Position numbers and translations under genes: made by a program. A stretch of 64,000 nucleotides of DNA. Source: Klebsiella spallanzanii (GTDB lineage Bacteria > Pseudomonadota > Gammaproteobacteria > Enterobacterales > Enterobacteriaceae). Location of the stretch: the NCBI RefSeq assembly GCF_902158555.1, contig NZ_CABGGS010000046.1:248001-312000 (forward strand), in the 5' to 3' direction. The first letter of the stretch is position 1. Each line of letters opens with the position of its first letter. Shown one piece after another: positions 44,055-54,527 of the stretch. Under the pieces are notes generated by a model. The model was not told where the DNA came from. It saw nothing but the letters and a program-made list of their open reading frames with translations, and searched no databases.

Positions 44055-44582
44055 ATGAACCGTTTCATTATCGCCGACGCGAGCAAATGCATCGGCTGCC
44101 GCACCTGTGAAGTGGCCTGCGTGGTCTCTCATCAGGAGAATCAGGACTGCGCCGCGCTGACGCCAAAAAACTTTTTACCGCGCATTCACGTGATTAAAGG
44201 CGTCAATGTGTCGACGGCCACGGCCTGTCGTCAGTGTGAAGACGCGCCGTGCGCCAACGTCTGCCCGAACGGCGCCATCAGCCGTGACAAAGGTTTTGTT
44301 CACGTGATGCAGGAGCGCTGCATCGGCTGCAAAACCTGCGTAGTGGCCTGCCCATATGGCGCGATGGAAGTGGTGGTGCGCCCGGTTATCCGCCACAGCG
44401 GAGCGGGCCTGAACGTGATGGCGGAAAAAGCGGAAGCCAACAAGTGCGACCTCTGCCACCATCGCGAAGCGGGGCCGGCCTGTATGGATGCCTGCCCGAC
44501 CCACGCGCTGGTGTGCGTCGATCGTAACAAGCTCGAACAGATGAATATCGAAAAACGCCGCCGTACGGCGCTGGCCTGGTAA
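44055..44582 (+). CDS. hydN: Ferredoxin-like electron transfer protein HydN
   Basis: Cytoplasmic four-cluster ferredoxin (175 aa) linked to formate dehydrogenase-H activity. Motifs: CIGCRTCEVAC, CRQCEDAPCANVCP, CIGCKTCVVACP and CDLCHHREAGPACMDACP. It is a close relative of HycB. First gene of hydN-hypF, with a GGAGAAATGG ribosome region. Confidence 0.96.
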   Translation: MNRFIIADASKCIGCRTCEVACVVSHQENQDCAALTPKNFLPRIHVIKGVNVSTATACRQCEDAPCANVCPNGAISRDKGFVHVMQERCIGCKTCVVACPYGAMEVVVRPVIRHSGAGLNVMAEKAEANKCDLCHHREAGPACMDACPTHALVCVDRNKLEQMNIEKRRRTALAW

Positions 44583-44594
44583 TCTGGTCACGCA

Positions 44595-46814
44595 ATGAAC
44601 GGGGTGCAAATTCGCATTCGCGGTAAAGTGCAGGGGGTGGGATTCCGCCCCTTTGTCTGGCAGCTGGCGCAGGAGCTTGGGTTGCGCGGCGACGTATGCA
44701 ACGACGGCGATGGCGTACTGGTGCGGCTTGGTGGCGGTGATGCGGTATTCCTCGCCGCTTTAACCCAGCGTTGCCCGCCGCTGGCGCGGGTCGACAGCAC
44801 GCAAGCTCAGCCGTTTGCCTGGGCCATCGCGCCGTCGGGTTTCACCATCCGACAAAGCGGAGCCGGGAGTATGCGTACGCAGATTGTGCCTGATGCCGCC
44901 ACCTGTCCGGCATGTCTTGCGGAGATGAATGACCCGCAGGAGCGCCGCTATCGCTACCCGTTTATCAATTGCACCCACTGCGGGCCGCGTTTTACCATTA
45001 TTCGCGCCATGCCTTATGACCGCCCGCTGACTTCCATGTCTCCGTTTCCTCTTTGTCCGTCCTGTGCGGCGGAGTATCGCAATCCTGCCGATCGCCGCTT
45101 TCATGCTCAGCCGGTGGCCTGCGCTGAGTGCGGGCCGCAGCTGGAATGGCGTGGGGAGGCGACTAATCTGTTTGGCGAAGCGGCGTTACAGGCGGCGATT
45201 GCCCGGCTGCTGGCGGGTGATATTGTGGCGGTGAAGGGGCTGGGCGGTTTCCATCTGGTATGCGATGCCGGGAACCGCGAGGCCGTGGCGACGCTACGGG
45301 AGCGCAAGCATCGCCCGGCAAAACCGCTGGCGGTAATGCTGCCGACGGCAACAGGACTGCCCGAACAGGCGCTTAAGCTTCTGACCTCTCCCGCCGCGCC
45401 GATCGTGCTGCTGGACAAAACGCTGGTTGCTGGCCTGTGCGACCAAATTGCGCCAGGGCTTGCGGAAGTAGGGGGGATGCTGCCGTCTAATCCATTGCAG
45501 CATTTACTTGCGCAGGCGCTGGCGCGCCCCTTAGTGATGACCTCCGGCAATCTTAGCGGCCGCCCGCCTGCGCTTACTAACGATCAGGCGCTGGCAGATC
45601 TTGCCGGGATTGCCGACGGTTTTCTGCTGCATAACCGCGAGATTGTGCAGCGGATGGATGATTCCGTGGTGCGGCAAAGCGGCGAGATGCTGCGCCGTGC
45701 TCGCGGCTATGTGCCGGACGCGCTGCCGCTGCCGCCGGGATTCCACGACGTACCGCCGCTGCTGGCCCTCGGCGCGGATATGAAAAATACCTTCTGCCTG
45801 CTGCGCGGCGATGAAGCGGTGCTCAGTCAGCATTTTGGCGACCTCGGTGAGGAAGGCGTAGAAGGGCAGTGGCGACAGGCGCTGCATTTGATGCAGGAAA
45901 TCTACGCTTTTATGCCGCAGCAGGTGGTGGTTGATGCCCATCCCGGCTATCGCGCCTCGCAGTGGGCGGCGTCGCTGGCGCTACCGGTGGCGCGCGTTTT
46001 GCACCATCATGCCCACGCAGCCGCCTGCCTGGCTGAACATCGCTGGCCGCTGGACGGCGGCGACGTCATCGCCCTGACGCTCGACGGCATTGGAATGGGG
46101 GAAAATGGCGAGCTATGGGGCGGCGAATGCCTGCGGGTCAACTATCGCGAATGTGAACGGCTTGGCGGCTTGCCCGCGGTGGCGCTGCCCGGCGGTGACC
46201 TCGCCGCCCGTCAGCCGTGGCGCAATCTGCTCGCTCAGTGCCTGGCGTTTGTGCCTGACTGGCAGAGCTATGCCGAAACCGCCGCGCTGCGTCAGCAAAA
46301 CTGGCCGCTGCTGGCGCGGGCCATTGATCGCGGTATTAACGCGCCTAAAGCGTCGTCGTGCGGACGTCTGTTTGACGCCGTCGCCTGCGCATTAGGCTGT
46401 GCGCCGCGGACCCTGAGCTATGAGGGTGAGGCGGCCTGTCGACTGGAGGCGCTGGCGGCAACCTGCGAAAGCGTTGATCATCCGGTGACGTTACCGTGGC
46501 GCGATGGCGAGCTGGACCTGGCGACGTTCTGGCGACTGTGGCTCGGCTGGCAGGCCAATCCGGCGCAAAAATCTTGGGCTTTTCACGATGCGCTGGCCTG
46601 CGGGCTGGCGGCGATGATGCGTGATTGCGCGAGCGCGCGGGATATTCATACCCTGACTTTTGGCGGCGGGGTGCTGCATAACCGGCTGCTGGCGGCGCGA
46701 TTGACCTTTTATCTGGCCGATTTTACTCTGCTCTTTCCGCAGCAACTGCCCGCTGGCGATGGCGCGATAGCCCTCGGCCAGGCGGTTATCGCTGCGGCCC
46801 GCCTTCAGGCTTAA
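44595..46814 (+). CDS. hypF: Carbamoyltransferase HypF
   Basis: Makes the carbamoyl group, from carbamoyl phosphate and ATP, used by HypE for the cyanide ligands (739 aa). Domains in order: acylphosphatase (~1-90; [13 protein letters not shown]), two zinc-finger motifs (CPACLAEM...CTHCGP and CPSCAAEY...CAECGP, ~105-185), YrdC-like (~200-380) and Kae1-like carbamoyltransferase (~385-739; [30 protein letters not shown]). It follows hydN by 12 bp and needs no separate promoter. Confidence 0.97.
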   Translation: MNGVQIRIRGKVQGVGFRPFVWQLAQELGLRGDVCNDGDGVLVRLGGGDAVFLAALTQRCPPLARVDSTQAQPFAWAIAPSGFTIRQSGAGSMRTQIVPDAATCPACLAEMNDPQERRYRYPFINCTHCGPRFTIIRAMPYDRPLTSMSPFPLCPSCAAEYRNPADRRFHAQPVACAECGPQLEWRGEATNLFGEAALQAAIARLLAGDIVAVKGLGGFHLVCDAGNREAVATLRERKHRPAKPLAVMLPTATGLPEQALKLLTSPAAPIVLLDKTLVAGLCDQIAPGLAEVGGMLPSNPLQHLLAQALARPLVMTSGNLSGRPPALTNDQALADLAGIADGFLLHNREIVQRMDDSVVRQSGEMLRRARGYVPDALPLPPGFHDVPPLLALGADMKNTFCLLRGDEAVLSQHFGDLGEEGVEGQWRQALHLMQEIYAFMPQQVVVDAHPGYRASQWAASLALPVARVLHHHAHAAACLAEHRWPLDGGDVIALTLDGIGMGENGELWGGECLRVNYRECERLGGLPAVALPGGDLAARQPWRNLLAQCLAFVPDWQSYAETAALRQQNWPLLARAIDRGINAPKASSCGRLFDAVACALGCAPRTLSYEGEAACRLEALAATCESVDHPVTLPWRDGELDLATFWRLWLGWQANPAQKSWAFHDALACGLAAMMRDCASARDIHTLTFGGGVLHNRLLAARLTFYLADFTLLFPQQLPAGDGAIALGQAVIAAARLQA

Positions 46815-46825
46815 AGGACACCAAC

Positions 46826-47839
46826 ATGATAATGATGATTTTGCGCCAGCAGCCGCGCGCAGCGGCGCTGGTGGTGGCATTAATTGCGGCCAATTTGCTG
46901 GCCTGGGGCTGGGCGTTTGCTGCATTCGGCGGCAGCGGCGCGCTAATGGCCGCCAGCCTGCTGGCCTGGGGCTACGGCCTGCGCCATGCGGTGGATGCCG
47001 ATCATATTGCAGCAATTGATAACGTGACCCGCAAAATGATGCAGCAGGGGCGGCGGCCTTTCGGCGTTGGCGCGTGGTTTTCGCTGGGCCACTCGTCAAT
47101 TGTGGTGCTGGCTTCGGCGGCGATTGCCGCGACCGCCACCGCGTTTGGTCAACAGATGAGCTGGTTTCACGATACCGGCAGCGTGATCGGCACCGCCGTG
47201 TCGGCGTTATTTTTGCTGGCGATGGCGTTTATCAACCTGGTGATTTTGCGCAGCGTCTGGCGCAGCTTTCAGGCGTGGAAGCAGGGCGAAAAGGTGAGTG
47301 ATGAGATAATGAGCGGCGGCGGCATGATGAGCTGGCTGTTTGGTAAGACCTTCCGCCTGATTAGCCGTAGCTGGCAGATGTATCTGGTGGGCTTTCTGTT
47401 TGGCCTCGGCTTTGATACGGCAACGGAAATCGGCGTGCTGGGCATTTCCGCCGCCAGCGCCTCGAGCGGGATGTCAATCTGGTCGATTATGGTTTTCCCG
47501 GCGCTGTTCGCCAGCGGCATGGCGCTGGTGGATACGCTTGATAATGTGCTGATGGTGGGTGCTTACGGTTGGGCGTTCAGCAAGCCGCAGCGCAAGCTCT
47601 ATTACAATATGACCATTACCGGGACGTCGGTGGTGGTGGCGCTGTTCATTGGCGGGCTGGAAGCACTGGGGCTGTTGATGGATAAGTTTTCCCTGAGCGG
47701 CGGGGTCTGGCGCTGGGTTGGCGCATTGAACGACAATCTTGGCAACGCTGGTTTTGTGGTGGTAGGGCTGTTTGTTGCCTGCTGGGTGCTGTCGGTGCTT
47801 AACTACCGCTGGCGCGGATACGATAATCTGGCGCGGTAA
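46826..47839 (+). CDS. NiCoT-family nickel/cobalt permease
   Basis: Inner-membrane secondary transporter (337 aa, about eight helices). The NiCoT signature RHAVDADHIAAIDNVTRK lies near residues 53-70 (HX4DH), with LGHSSIVV (~89-96), GLGFDTATEIGVL (~194-206) and the LFASGMALVDTLDN stretch (~229-242). Homologues (HoxN, NixA, HupN) import Ni2+ or Co2+. It is 11 bp downstream of hypF, with AAGGA before the ATG, so it is probably co-transcribed from the formate-controlled promoter and would supply nickel to hydrogenase-3 (inference). My recollection is that K-12 lacks a gene here. Confidence 0.92.
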   Translation: MIMMILRQQPRAAALVVALIAANLLAWGWAFAAFGGSGALMAASLLAWGYGLRHAVDADHIAAIDNVTRKMMQQGRRPFGVGAWFSLGHSSIVVLASAAIAATATAFGQQMSWFHDTGSVIGTAVSALFLLAMAFINLVILRSVWRSFQAWKQGEKVSDEIMSGGGMMSWLFGKTFRLISRSWQMYLVGFLFGLGFDTATEIGVLGISAASASSGMSIWSIMVFPALFASGMALVDTLDNVLMVGAYGWAFSKPQRKLYYNMTITGTSVVVALFIGGLEALGLLMDKFSLSGGVWRWVGALNDNLGNAGFVVVGLFVACWVLSVLNYRWRGYDNLAR

Positions 47840-47853
47840 GTTGGGGAGATCAT

Positions 47854-47940
47854 CCCGGAGGCGATGCTGCGCATCTGTCCGGGCTACAGATTATGTGGCT
47901 GTCTGGTAGCCCGGACAGGCGCAACGCGCCGCCTCCGGGG
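47854..47940. repeat. REP pair (BIME-like)
   Basis: Inverted REP units between the convergent NiCoT and norW genes. Confidence 0.9.
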
Positions 47941-47960
47941 ATAACGTCAGTCCATACAGG

Positions 47961-49094
47961 CTAACTCACCAACTGCTTGAGCAGCGCAAAGGCGTCTTTC
48001 ATTCGATCCTCGCTAACCACAAAGGCGCGCAGCTGGTTTTCGGCATCCACGCCTTTCGCCACCAGGCCGTCTTTGGCGGCAACGATATTCCACGTCAGAT
48101 CCTCGCGTCGGGTATCGCCCGCCAGATGCAGCGGTAAATCCGGTGTTTTGACCTTCACCAGCATCGGCGGCAGCTTCAGCTCGCCCTGCTGGGTCAGCAG
48201 ATTTTTACCCAGGCACATGGCGCTCAGCAGAATCGGTTGCAGGAACGGCAATACTATGCCGTTGATTTCTGCGCAGTCGCCGAGGGCGTAAATCGCCGGA
48301 TGGCTGGTTTGCAGCTGGCTGTTTACCACCACGCCGCGATTAATCTCCAGACCCGCATGCCGCGCCAGCGCCGTTTCCGGGCGCAGGCCGGCGGCAGCGA
48401 CCACCGCATCAACGGTCACCGTGCGCTGACGGTCAAGGGTGACGCGAATGCCGTCGGCGCTTTGCTCCAGGCTTTCCAGTTGAGATTTCAGCATCAGGTG
48501 CACGCCCATATCGGTCAGACGATGCTGCAGGCGGCTGCTGGCCTCCGGCGGCATCAGCGCCGACAGCACGCTGGCGGAGTTATCCACCACCGTCACCGCT
48601 TTCCCGGCGCGGCAGAAATCCATTGCCAGCTCGCAGCCAATCAGCCCGCCGCCAACGATCAGTACGCGTCTGGCGTCGTGCAGCTGACTCTGCGCTGCGC
48701 CGTACTCACGCTGGCTGTTGAGGGTTAGCATCAGCTCGCGTCCCGGCACCGGCGGAATAAACGGCGTCGCGCCGGTAGCCAGCACCAGTTTGTCATAGCG
48801 CCATTCGCGGTCCTGGCTTTTCACTACCTGATTCCTGGTGTCGATATCGCTCACCCAGGTATGCGGGAACAGGCGCAGATTGTACTGCTCGGCAAACTCT
48901 CCCGCCGTTTGCAGAGTCAGGTCGTCGGCCTTCTGACCACGGCTGACCACATGGCTGAGGTCCGGTTTGTTGTACTCATCCATACTGTCGGCGGCGATCA
49001 GGGTCAGCGGGATTTGCGGGTCCTGCTTGCGGATATTTTTCACCAGCTGACGGGCCGCGAAGCCCGAACCGATGATGACGATGCCATCACTCAT
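47961..49094 (-). CDS. norW: Nitric oxide reductase FlRd-NAD(+) reductase NorW
   Basis: FAD-containing NADH:flavorubredoxin reductase (377 aa, E. coli length). The N-terminal FAD motif is [18 protein letters not shown], the NADH motif [17 protein letters not shown] (~143-159), and the second FAD motif [10 protein letters not shown] (~271). It passes electrons to the rubredoxin domain of NorV. The start overlaps the norV stop as ATGA. Confidence 0.96.
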   Translation of the reverse strand: MSDGIVIIGSGFAARQLVKNIRKQDPQIPLTLIAADSMDEYNKPDLSHVVSRGQKADDLTLQTAGEFAEQYNLRLFPHTWVSDIDTRNQVVKSQDREWRYDKLVLATGATPFIPPVPGRELMLTLNSQREYGAAQSQLHDARRVLIVGGGLIGCELAMDFCRAGKAVTVVDNSASVLSALMPPEASSRLQHRLTDMGVHLMLKSQLESLEQSADGIRVTLDRQRTVTVDAVVAAAGLRPETALARHAGLEINRGVVVNSQLQTSHPAIYALGDCAEINGIVLPFLQPILLSAMCLGKNLLTQQGELKLPPMLVKVKTPDLPLHLAGDTRREDLTWNIVAAKDGLVAKGVDAENQLRAFVVSEDRMKDAFALLKQLVS

Positions 49095-50539
49095 TTTGCC
49101 TCCGATGCCAGAACATCAAACACGTCTTTACCCAGCGAACACTCAGGGCAGAGGAAGTTATCCGGGACTTCGCTCCACGGCGTACCCGGCTGGATGTCCT
49201 GGTTCGGCTCGCCTGTTTCTGGATCGTAAATCCACTGGCAAACGCTGCACTGCATTTTAGGGCCGAGGTCGACTGCGGTGGCCGCTGCTGCACATGGCGT
49301 TGCTTCCGGCGCGGCTTTTTTCTCCTGGCGCACCGGCAGCGGATTCAGCGCCCACTGACGAGCAATTTCGCGACCGTGCTGACGACAAATTTCCAGCGCG
49401 TCGAGGTCTGGACGCCATTTGGCCTTCAGACTCAGGGACATTTCAAAACCGGCATCCTGTAAACGGGTAGAGAGACGATCAACCGCGCCGCCGCTCCAGC
49501 CGTGGGAGCCAAAGGCGCTGGCGTGCTTGTTGCGAAAACGCAGGCCGGTCATCTCTTCCACCAGCCCGGCGATTTTCGGCATCATCACGTTGTTCATGGT
49601 GGAGGTGCCGACCAGCACGCCTTTGGAGCGGAACACGTTGGTCAGGATTTCGTTTTTATCGCTGCGGGCGACGTTAAAGATTTTCACCGCCACGTTCGGG
49701 TCAACTTCGTTGATGCCCTGGGCGATGGCGTCGGCCATCATGCGGGTGTTATTGGACATGGTGTCGTAGAAAATGGTGATACGGTCTTCCTGATAGTCCG
49801 CCGCCCATTTCAGGTACAGCTCAACGATCTGGGTTGGATTTTCACGCCATACCACGCCGTGGGAGGTGGCAATCATGTCGACCGGCAGATTGAAGCCGAG
49901 GATCTCGGTGATTTTCGGCGTCACCAGGCGACTGAACGGGGTCAGGATGTTGGCGTAGTAGCGCTGGCACTGCTCGAACAGTTCGGTCTGGTCAACTTCG
50001 TCGTTGAACAGACGTTCATCGCAGTAGTGCTGGCCAAAGGCATCGTTACTGAACAGCACCGCATCGCCGGTCATGTAGGTCATCATGCTGTCCGGCCAGT
50101 GCAGCATCGGGGTTTCCACAAAAATCAGCTGTTTGCCGTTACCGATATCCAGGCTGTCGCCGGTTTTCACTACGTTAAAGTTCCACTCCGGGTGATGGTG
50201 GTGGCCGGTGATGGAGTCGATGGCGTTGGCGGTGCAGTAGATCGGGGTGTCCGGGATCTGCGCCATCAGTTCGGTCAGCGCGCCAGCATGATCCTCTTCG
50301 GCGTGGTTAATAATGATGTAGTCGATATCGGCGAGGTCGATTTCGCCGCGCAGATTTTGCACGAATTCACGACTGAATTTATGATCGACGGTATCGATCA
50401 GCACGTTTTTTTCTTCCCGGATAAGATAGCTGTTGTAGCTGCTGCCGCGCAGCGTTTTATATTCTGTTCCATGGAAATCACGCACTTCCCAGTCACGTTG
50501 GCCAACCCAATGAATGTTATTTTTAACCAGAATAGACAT
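49091..50539 (-). CDS. norV: Anaerobic nitric oxide reductase flavorubredoxin NorV
   Basis: Cytoplasmic enzyme (482 aa) reducing NO to N2O under anaerobic conditions. A metallo-beta-lactamase-like diiron domain (~1-250) carries [11 protein letters not shown] (~79-89) and further His/Asp ligands. The flavodoxin domain (~254-393) has [16 protein letters not shown], and the C-terminal rubredoxin has [15 protein letters not shown]...[11 protein letters not shown] (~430-475). The ATG at 50539 begins [18 protein letters not shown], as in E. coli. Controlled by divergent NorR with sigma-54. Confidence 0.97.
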   Translation of the reverse strand: MSILVKNNIHWVGQRDWEVRDFHGTEYKTLRGSSYNSYLIREEKNVLIDTVDHKFSREFVQNLRGEIDLADIDYIIINHAEEDHAGALTELMAQIPDTPIYCTANAIDSITGHHHHPEWNFNVVKTGDSLDIGNGKQLIFVETPMLHWPDSMMTYMTGDAVLFSNDAFGQHYCDERLFNDEVDQTELFEQCQRYYANILTPFSRLVTPKITEILGFNLPVDMIATSHGVVWRENPTQIVELYLKWAADYQEDRITIFYDTMSNNTRMMADAIAQGINEVDPNVAVKIFNVARSDKNEILTNVFRSKGVLVGTSTMNNVMMPKIAGLVEEMTGLRFRNKHASAFGSHGWSGGAVDRLSTRLQDAGFEMSLSLKAKWRPDLDALEICRQHGREIARQWALNPLPVRQEKKAAPEATPCAAAATAVDLGPKMQCSVCQWIYDPETGEPNQDIQPGTPWSEVPDNFLCPECSLGKDVFDVLASEAK

Positions 50540-50587
50540 AGCAACCTCAATTAATTCAGCATTGTTCAAATAAGATGTTTTGCTTAT

Positions 50588-50603
50588 ATCAAGTTGCGTG
50601 CCA
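50588..50603 (-). promoter_or_regulatory. Sigma-54 promoter of norVW
   Basis: The minus strand reads TGGCACGCAACTTGAT: perfect -24 element; the -12 element is GA rather than the usual GC, with standard 10-bp spacing. It lies 49 bp before norV. Confidence 0.72.
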
Positions 50604-50658
50604 ACTTTTTAATTAATTGAATTTAAAGGTTTTAATATTTCTGGCTAAATTTGTTGAT

Positions 50659-50714
50659 GTCAAAATGACAATGGTTAAAATAGTCGTTATGACTATCTTT
50701 ATTGTCAGAATGAC
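50659..50714. promoter_or_regulatory. Three NorR enhancer sites
   Basis: GTCAAAATGAC (50659-50669), GTCGTTATGAC (50683-50693) and GTCAGAATGAC (50704-50714) match the NorR GT-N7-AC pattern. Three tandem sites in this interval are the known E. coli arrangement and are needed for norVW activation. Confidence 0.88.
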
Positions 50715-50726
50715 TATGAGGCGACA

Positions 50727-52271
50727 ATGAGTTTCTCCGTCGAGGCCCTGGCGAAAATTGCCATTGATTTACAAAGCGATCTCGGTCATGCCGACCGTTT
50801 CTCGCGCCTGATTACCACCCTGCGGCAGATTCTCGGCTGCGATGCTTCGGCGCTGCTGCGCTACGAAGCGCATCAGTTTGTGCCGCTGGCGATTGATGGC
50901 CTGGCCCAGGATGTACTTGGGCGGCGCTTCGCCCTTGAGGGGCATCCACGGCTGGAGGCGATTGCTCGTGCCGGGGACGTGGTGCGGTTCCCGGCAGACA
51001 GCGACCTGCCGGACCCTTACAACGGATTAATTCCCGGACAGGAGAGCCTGAAGGTACATGCCTGCGTCGGGCTGCCGCTATTTGCCGGGCAAACCCTGAT
51101 TGGCGCGCTCACCCTCGACGGCATGGATGCGGACCGTTTCGACAGCTTTAGCGATGAGGAGCTGCGCCTGATTGCCGCTCTGGTGGCCGGGGCGCTGAAT
51201 AACGCGCTGCTGATTGCCCGGCTGGAGAATCAAAACGTGCTACCGGAGCAGGCTATCGCTTACCCGGCGTCCGAGCGTCAGGAGATAATCGGCCTGTCGG
51301 CACCGATTTTACAGCTGAAAAAAGAGATCGATATCGTCGCGGCTTCCGATCTGAACGTCCTGATTAGCGGTGAAACCGGCACCGGCAAGGAGCTGGTGGC
51401 GAAGGCGGTGCATCAGGGGTCGCCGCGTGCAGCCAACCCGCTGGTGTATCTCAACTGCGCAGCGCTACCGGAGAGCGTGGCGGAAAGCGAGCTGTTTGGT
51501 CACGTTAAAGGGGCATTTACCGGGGCGATAAGTAACCGTAGCGGCAAGTTTGAAATGGCGGATAACGGGACGCTGTTCCTCGATGAAATTGGCGAGCTGT
51601 CGCTGGCGCTACAGGCCAAGCTACTGCGGGTGCTGCAATATGGCGATATTCAGCGCGTCGGCGATGACCGCAGCCTGCGGGTCGATGTACGGGTGCTGGC
51701 AGCGACCAACCGCGACCTGCGTCAGGAGGTGGTGGAAGGGCGTTTTCGTGCCGATCTTTATCATCGTCTGAGCGTGTTCCCGCTGTCGGTTCCGGCGCTG
51801 CGCGAGCGGGAAAATGACGTCGTGCTGCTGGCGGGCTATTTTTGTGAGCAGTGTCGTTTACGTATGGGGCTGTCGCAGGTGATTTTAAGCGACGCGACGT
51901 GCGCCAGGCTGCTGGCGTGGTCATGGCCGGGTAACGTGCGCGAGCTGGAGCATGCTATTCATCGGGCGGTGGTGCTGGCGCGGGCAACTCAGGCGGGTAA
52001 CGAAGTCGTACTGGAGCCGCCGCATTTTCAGTTTGCCGCGCAAGCGCCGGGTCTGCCTGACGTAAGCCCGCAGCCGGTGGCGGAGGTGGTGAATTTACGC
52101 GAGGCGACGGAAGCCTTCCAGCGCGAAGCGATTGCCAGAGCGCTGGCGGATAACAATCGCAACTGGGCCGCTGCCGCCCGCGCGCTGGATCTCGACGTCG
52201 CCAACCTGCACCGGCTGGCGAAGCGTCTCGGGCTTAAAGGATCCCGGCCTGATAAAAGTTCTGCAGGTTAA
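50727..52271 (+). CDS. norR: Nitric oxide-sensing transcriptional activator NorR
   Basis: Sigma-54-dependent activator (514 aa). The N-terminal GAF domain (~20-165) binds NO through a non-heme iron. The AAA+ domain (~190-415) has [10 protein letters not shown], the GAFTGA loop and FLDEIGEL; the C-terminal Fis-type helix-turn-helix is [28 protein letters not shown]. It is divergent from norVW and its 3' end overlaps the convergent gutQ by 38 bp. Confidence 0.96.
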   Translation: MSFSVEALAKIAIDLQSDLGHADRFSRLITTLRQILGCDASALLRYEAHQFVPLAIDGLAQDVLGRRFALEGHPRLEAIARAGDVVRFPADSDLPDPYNGLIPGQESLKVHACVGLPLFAGQTLIGALTLDGMDADRFDSFSDEELRLIAALVAGALNNALLIARLENQNVLPEQAIAYPASERQEIIGLSAPILQLKKEIDIVAASDLNVLISGETGTGKELVAKAVHQGSPRAANPLVYLNCAALPESVAESELFGHVKGAFTGAISNRSGKFEMADNGTLFLDEIGELSLALQAKLLRVLQYGDIQRVGDDRSLRVDVRVLAATNRDLRQEVVEGRFRADLYHRLSVFPLSVPALRERENDVVLLAGYFCEQCRLRMGLSQVILSDATCARLLAWSWPGNVRELEHAIHRAVVLARATQAGNEVVLEPPHFQFAAQAPGLPDVSPQPVAEVVNLREATEAFQREAIARALADNNRNWAAAARALDLDVANLHRLAKRLGLKGSRPDKSSAG

Positions 52272-53199
52272 TCGCGCCGACCAGTTGACCGTTGTCATCC
52301 ACCACCGGCGCGGCGCTGATTTTGTGCTTCATCAGGCGCTCTTTGGCTTCTACCGCGCGGCTTTCTGCTTGCAGGGTTACGCCGTTGCGGGTCATCGCCT
52401 GGCTGACGACATCTTGCAAACTGCCGCCGCCTACCAGCCAGCGGCGCAGGTCGCCGTCGGTGAACACGCCCTGGACGTGATTGTGCTCATCGCAGACCGC
52501 CACCAGCCCCAGGCCGGTGCGGCTGAGTTCGAGCATCGCGTCCATCACGCTGGTATCAACATCCACGCGCGGCACGTCGCCATCGCGGCGCATGAGATGG
52601 TGAACTTTGTTCAGCAGTCGTGCGCCCAGCGCGCCAGCCGGGTGCGAGCGGGCAAAATCTTCTTCATTAAAGCCGCGAGCCTGCATCACCGCCATCGCCA
52701 GCGCGTCGCCGAGCATCAGGGTGTTAACGGTGCTGGAGGTCGGCGCGAGATGCATCGGGCAGGCTTCGCGTTCTACGGCGATATCAAGCACCGCTTTAGC
52801 CGCCAATGCCAACGGAGATTTGGATTTTCCGGTCATTGCCAACAGCGGAATGGATTTTTCTTCCAGGCGCGGGACAATGAGATCCAGCTCTTTAGCGCTG
52901 CCGGAGTAGGAGATAAACAGCATCACGTCGCGGCTATCGAGCATCCCGAGGTCGCCGTGCAGCGCCTCCGCCGGATGAACGAAAAATGCCGGAGTGCCGG
53001 TGCTGGCGAAGGTGGCGGCCAGCTTTTTGCCAATATGACCTGATTTGCCGATACCGGAGACCACCAGTTTTCCCTCGCAGTGAATGATGATTTCCGCCGC
53101 GCGGATGAAGTCGTCGCCCAGGCGTTCAGGCAGGCGACTCGCCTCCTGAAGCTCCAGCATCAGGGTCTGACGTCCGGCTTCTAACAGAAAGTTACTCAT
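52234..53199 (-). CDS. gutQ: Arabinose 5-phosphate isomerase GutQ
   Basis: Interconverts D-ribulose 5-phosphate and D-arabinose 5-phosphate (321 aa, E. coli length). SIS domain ~35-170 ([38 protein letters not shown]) is followed by two CBS domains (~200-320). The ATG at 53199 ([18 protein letters not shown]) overlaps the end of srlR by 8 bases. It is the last gene of the sorbitol operon. A housekeeping paralogue (KdsD) is expected elsewhere. Confidence 0.95.
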   Translation of the reverse strand: MSNFLLEAGRQTLMLELQEASRLPERLGDDFIRAAEIIIHCEGKLVVSGIGKSGHIGKKLAATFASTGTPAFFVHPAEALHGDLGMLDSRDVMLFISYSGSAKELDLIVPRLEEKSIPLLAMTGKSKSPLALAAKAVLDIAVEREACPMHLAPTSSTVNTLMLGDALAMAVMQARGFNEEDFARSHPAGALGARLLNKVHHLMRRDGDVPRVDVDTSVMDAMLELSRTGLGLVAVCDEHNHVQGVFTDGDLRRWLVGGGSLQDVVSQAMTRNGVTLQAESRAVEAKERLMKHKISAAPVVDDNGQLVGAINLQNFYQAGIL

Positions 53200-53965
53200 G
53201 ATGTTCTCCAGTAATAATGACCTCGATGCCTTTTTCTTCCAGCGCTTGCTTGAATTCCGGGCTGATATCGGCATCGGTAATCAGTTTGTCCACGCTCTCC
53301 AGACCGCAGACGATATTGGGACTTTTGCGGCCAAACTTCGATGAGTCGGCCATCAGGATAACTTCGCGGGCGGCATTGCACATCGCTTTGCTGACCGTAT
53401 AAACCTCATTAAAGGTGGTGACGCCGGCGATTAAATCAATCCCGTCGGTTCCCATAAACAGTTTATCGAAGCTGAAGTGCTCGAAGGCGTTTTCCGCCAG
53501 CTGGCCATGAAAGGAGGCCGATTTTTTACGGAAGGTACCGCCCGGCATCAGGATAGTTTGTTCATTATCCAGCTCGGAGAGGGCGTTGACGATATGCAGG
53601 CTGTTGGTCATCACGGTGATGTTATTGAAGCGGCTGAGCATTGGCACCATTTGCAGCACCGTACTGCCGGCGTCAAGAATGATCGAGTCGCCATCGTGAA
53701 TAAAGCCCACCGCAACTTCGGCAATTCGCTCTTTTTTATGGGTGTTGATCAGCGTCTTGTGGTCGATGGGTGGGTCGGCCTCGTCTTTATTTAACACCAC
53801 GCCGCCGTAGGTGCGGATAACGGTACCGGCATTCTCAAGGATGACCAGATCCTTGCGGATGGTGGTACCGGTGGTGTCGAAGTGTTGCGCCAGCTCTTCG
53901 ACCGAACATTTACCCTGCGATTGCAGGTGCTCGAGAATGGCTGCCTGGCGCTGACGTGGTTTCAT
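53192..53965 (-). CDS. srlR: Sorbitol operon repressor SrlR (GutR)
   Basis: DeoR-family repressor (257 aa, as in E. coli). The N-terminal helix-turn-helix [38 protein letters not shown] is followed by a sugar-phosphate-sensing domain ([16 protein letters not shown]). Acts on the TGAAAG-rich region before srlA (inference). Confidence 0.95.
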   Translation of the reverse strand: MKPRQRQAAILEHLQSQGKCSVEELAQHFDTTGTTIRKDLVILENAGTVIRTYGGVVLNKDEADPPIDHKTLINTHKKERIAEVAVGFIHDGDSIILDAGSTVLQMVPMLSRFNNITVMTNSLHIVNALSELDNEQTILMPGGTFRKKSASFHGQLAENAFEHFSFDKLFMGTDGIDLIAGVTTFNEVYTVSKAMCNAAREVILMADSSKFGRKSPNIVCGLESVDKLITDADISPEFKQALEEKGIEVIITGEHHE

Positions 53966-54033
53966 AGGCGTTGTATCCTGCGTTTAAAGTTTCGAAATGA
54001 TAATTTCGCAAGATATTAACTTTCACAACGAAA

Positions 54034-54393
54034 TTATCCATGTTTCGGATTAAGCGCTAATAATAGTGCATTCTGACAGAGCGGATCATTGGGAAAGATC
54101 ACATCAGGTTGCAATTCCTCGAGATGTTTGCCGTTGAGAGCGGGAATTTTTTGTGGTCTGGCGAAGACGGTGAGGCCTTTCATTAACAGCGTATCGCGAA
54201 TGCGATCGTGCTCGTCGACGGCGATGGCGACGACGGCGCGCGGTTTGAAGCGGCCCGAGGAGCGACCCACGCCAACCCGGCCCTGCTGGCATAGCTGGTC
54301 GAAGGCGCGGTTGAACTGGCGGATTTGCCAGCCGCCAAAGGCGAGCTGGGTTATCCAGGCGATGGCGGCGACGGTGATGAGTGCGGTAACCAT
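54034..54393 (-). CDS. srlM: Sorbitol operon activator GutM (SrlM)
   Basis: Small protein (119 aa) with one N-terminal membrane helix (MVTALITVAAIAWITQLAFGG), the GutM family, reported to be an accessory activator of the sorbitol operon. Ribosome site AAGGAG precedes the ATG. REP pair upstream, srlR 68 bp downstream. Confidence 0.93.
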   Translation of the reverse strand: MVTALITVAAIAWITQLAFGGWQIRQFNRAFDQLCQQGRVGVGRSSGRFKPRAVVAIAVDEHDRIRDTLLMKGLTVFARPQKIPALNGKHLEELQPDVIFPNDPLCQNALLLALNPKHG

Positions 54394-54422
54394 AAAATCT
54401 CCTTAAGGTGCGTGCGATATTC

Positions 54423-54510
54423 CCCCGGAGGCGGCGCGTTGCGCCTGTCCGGGCTACCAGACAGCTGCATAATCGGTAGCCCGGACAGATGCGCAGCATC
54501 GCCTCCGGGA
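54423..54510. repeat. REP pair inside the srl operon
   Basis: Inverted REP units between srlD and gutM, a natural place for differential mRNA stability between structural and regulatory genes. Confidence 0.9.
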
Positions 54511-54527
54511 AAACAGCGCGCAACGTT

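Noticed and set aside
49502-50554. 350-codon plus-strand frame opposite norV
   Set aside because: Entirely antisense to norV, which has full family motifs; no independent support.
52132-53043. 303-codon plus-strand frame opposite gutQ
   Set aside because: Antisense to gutQ and partly overlapping norR; protein lacks recognisable motifs.
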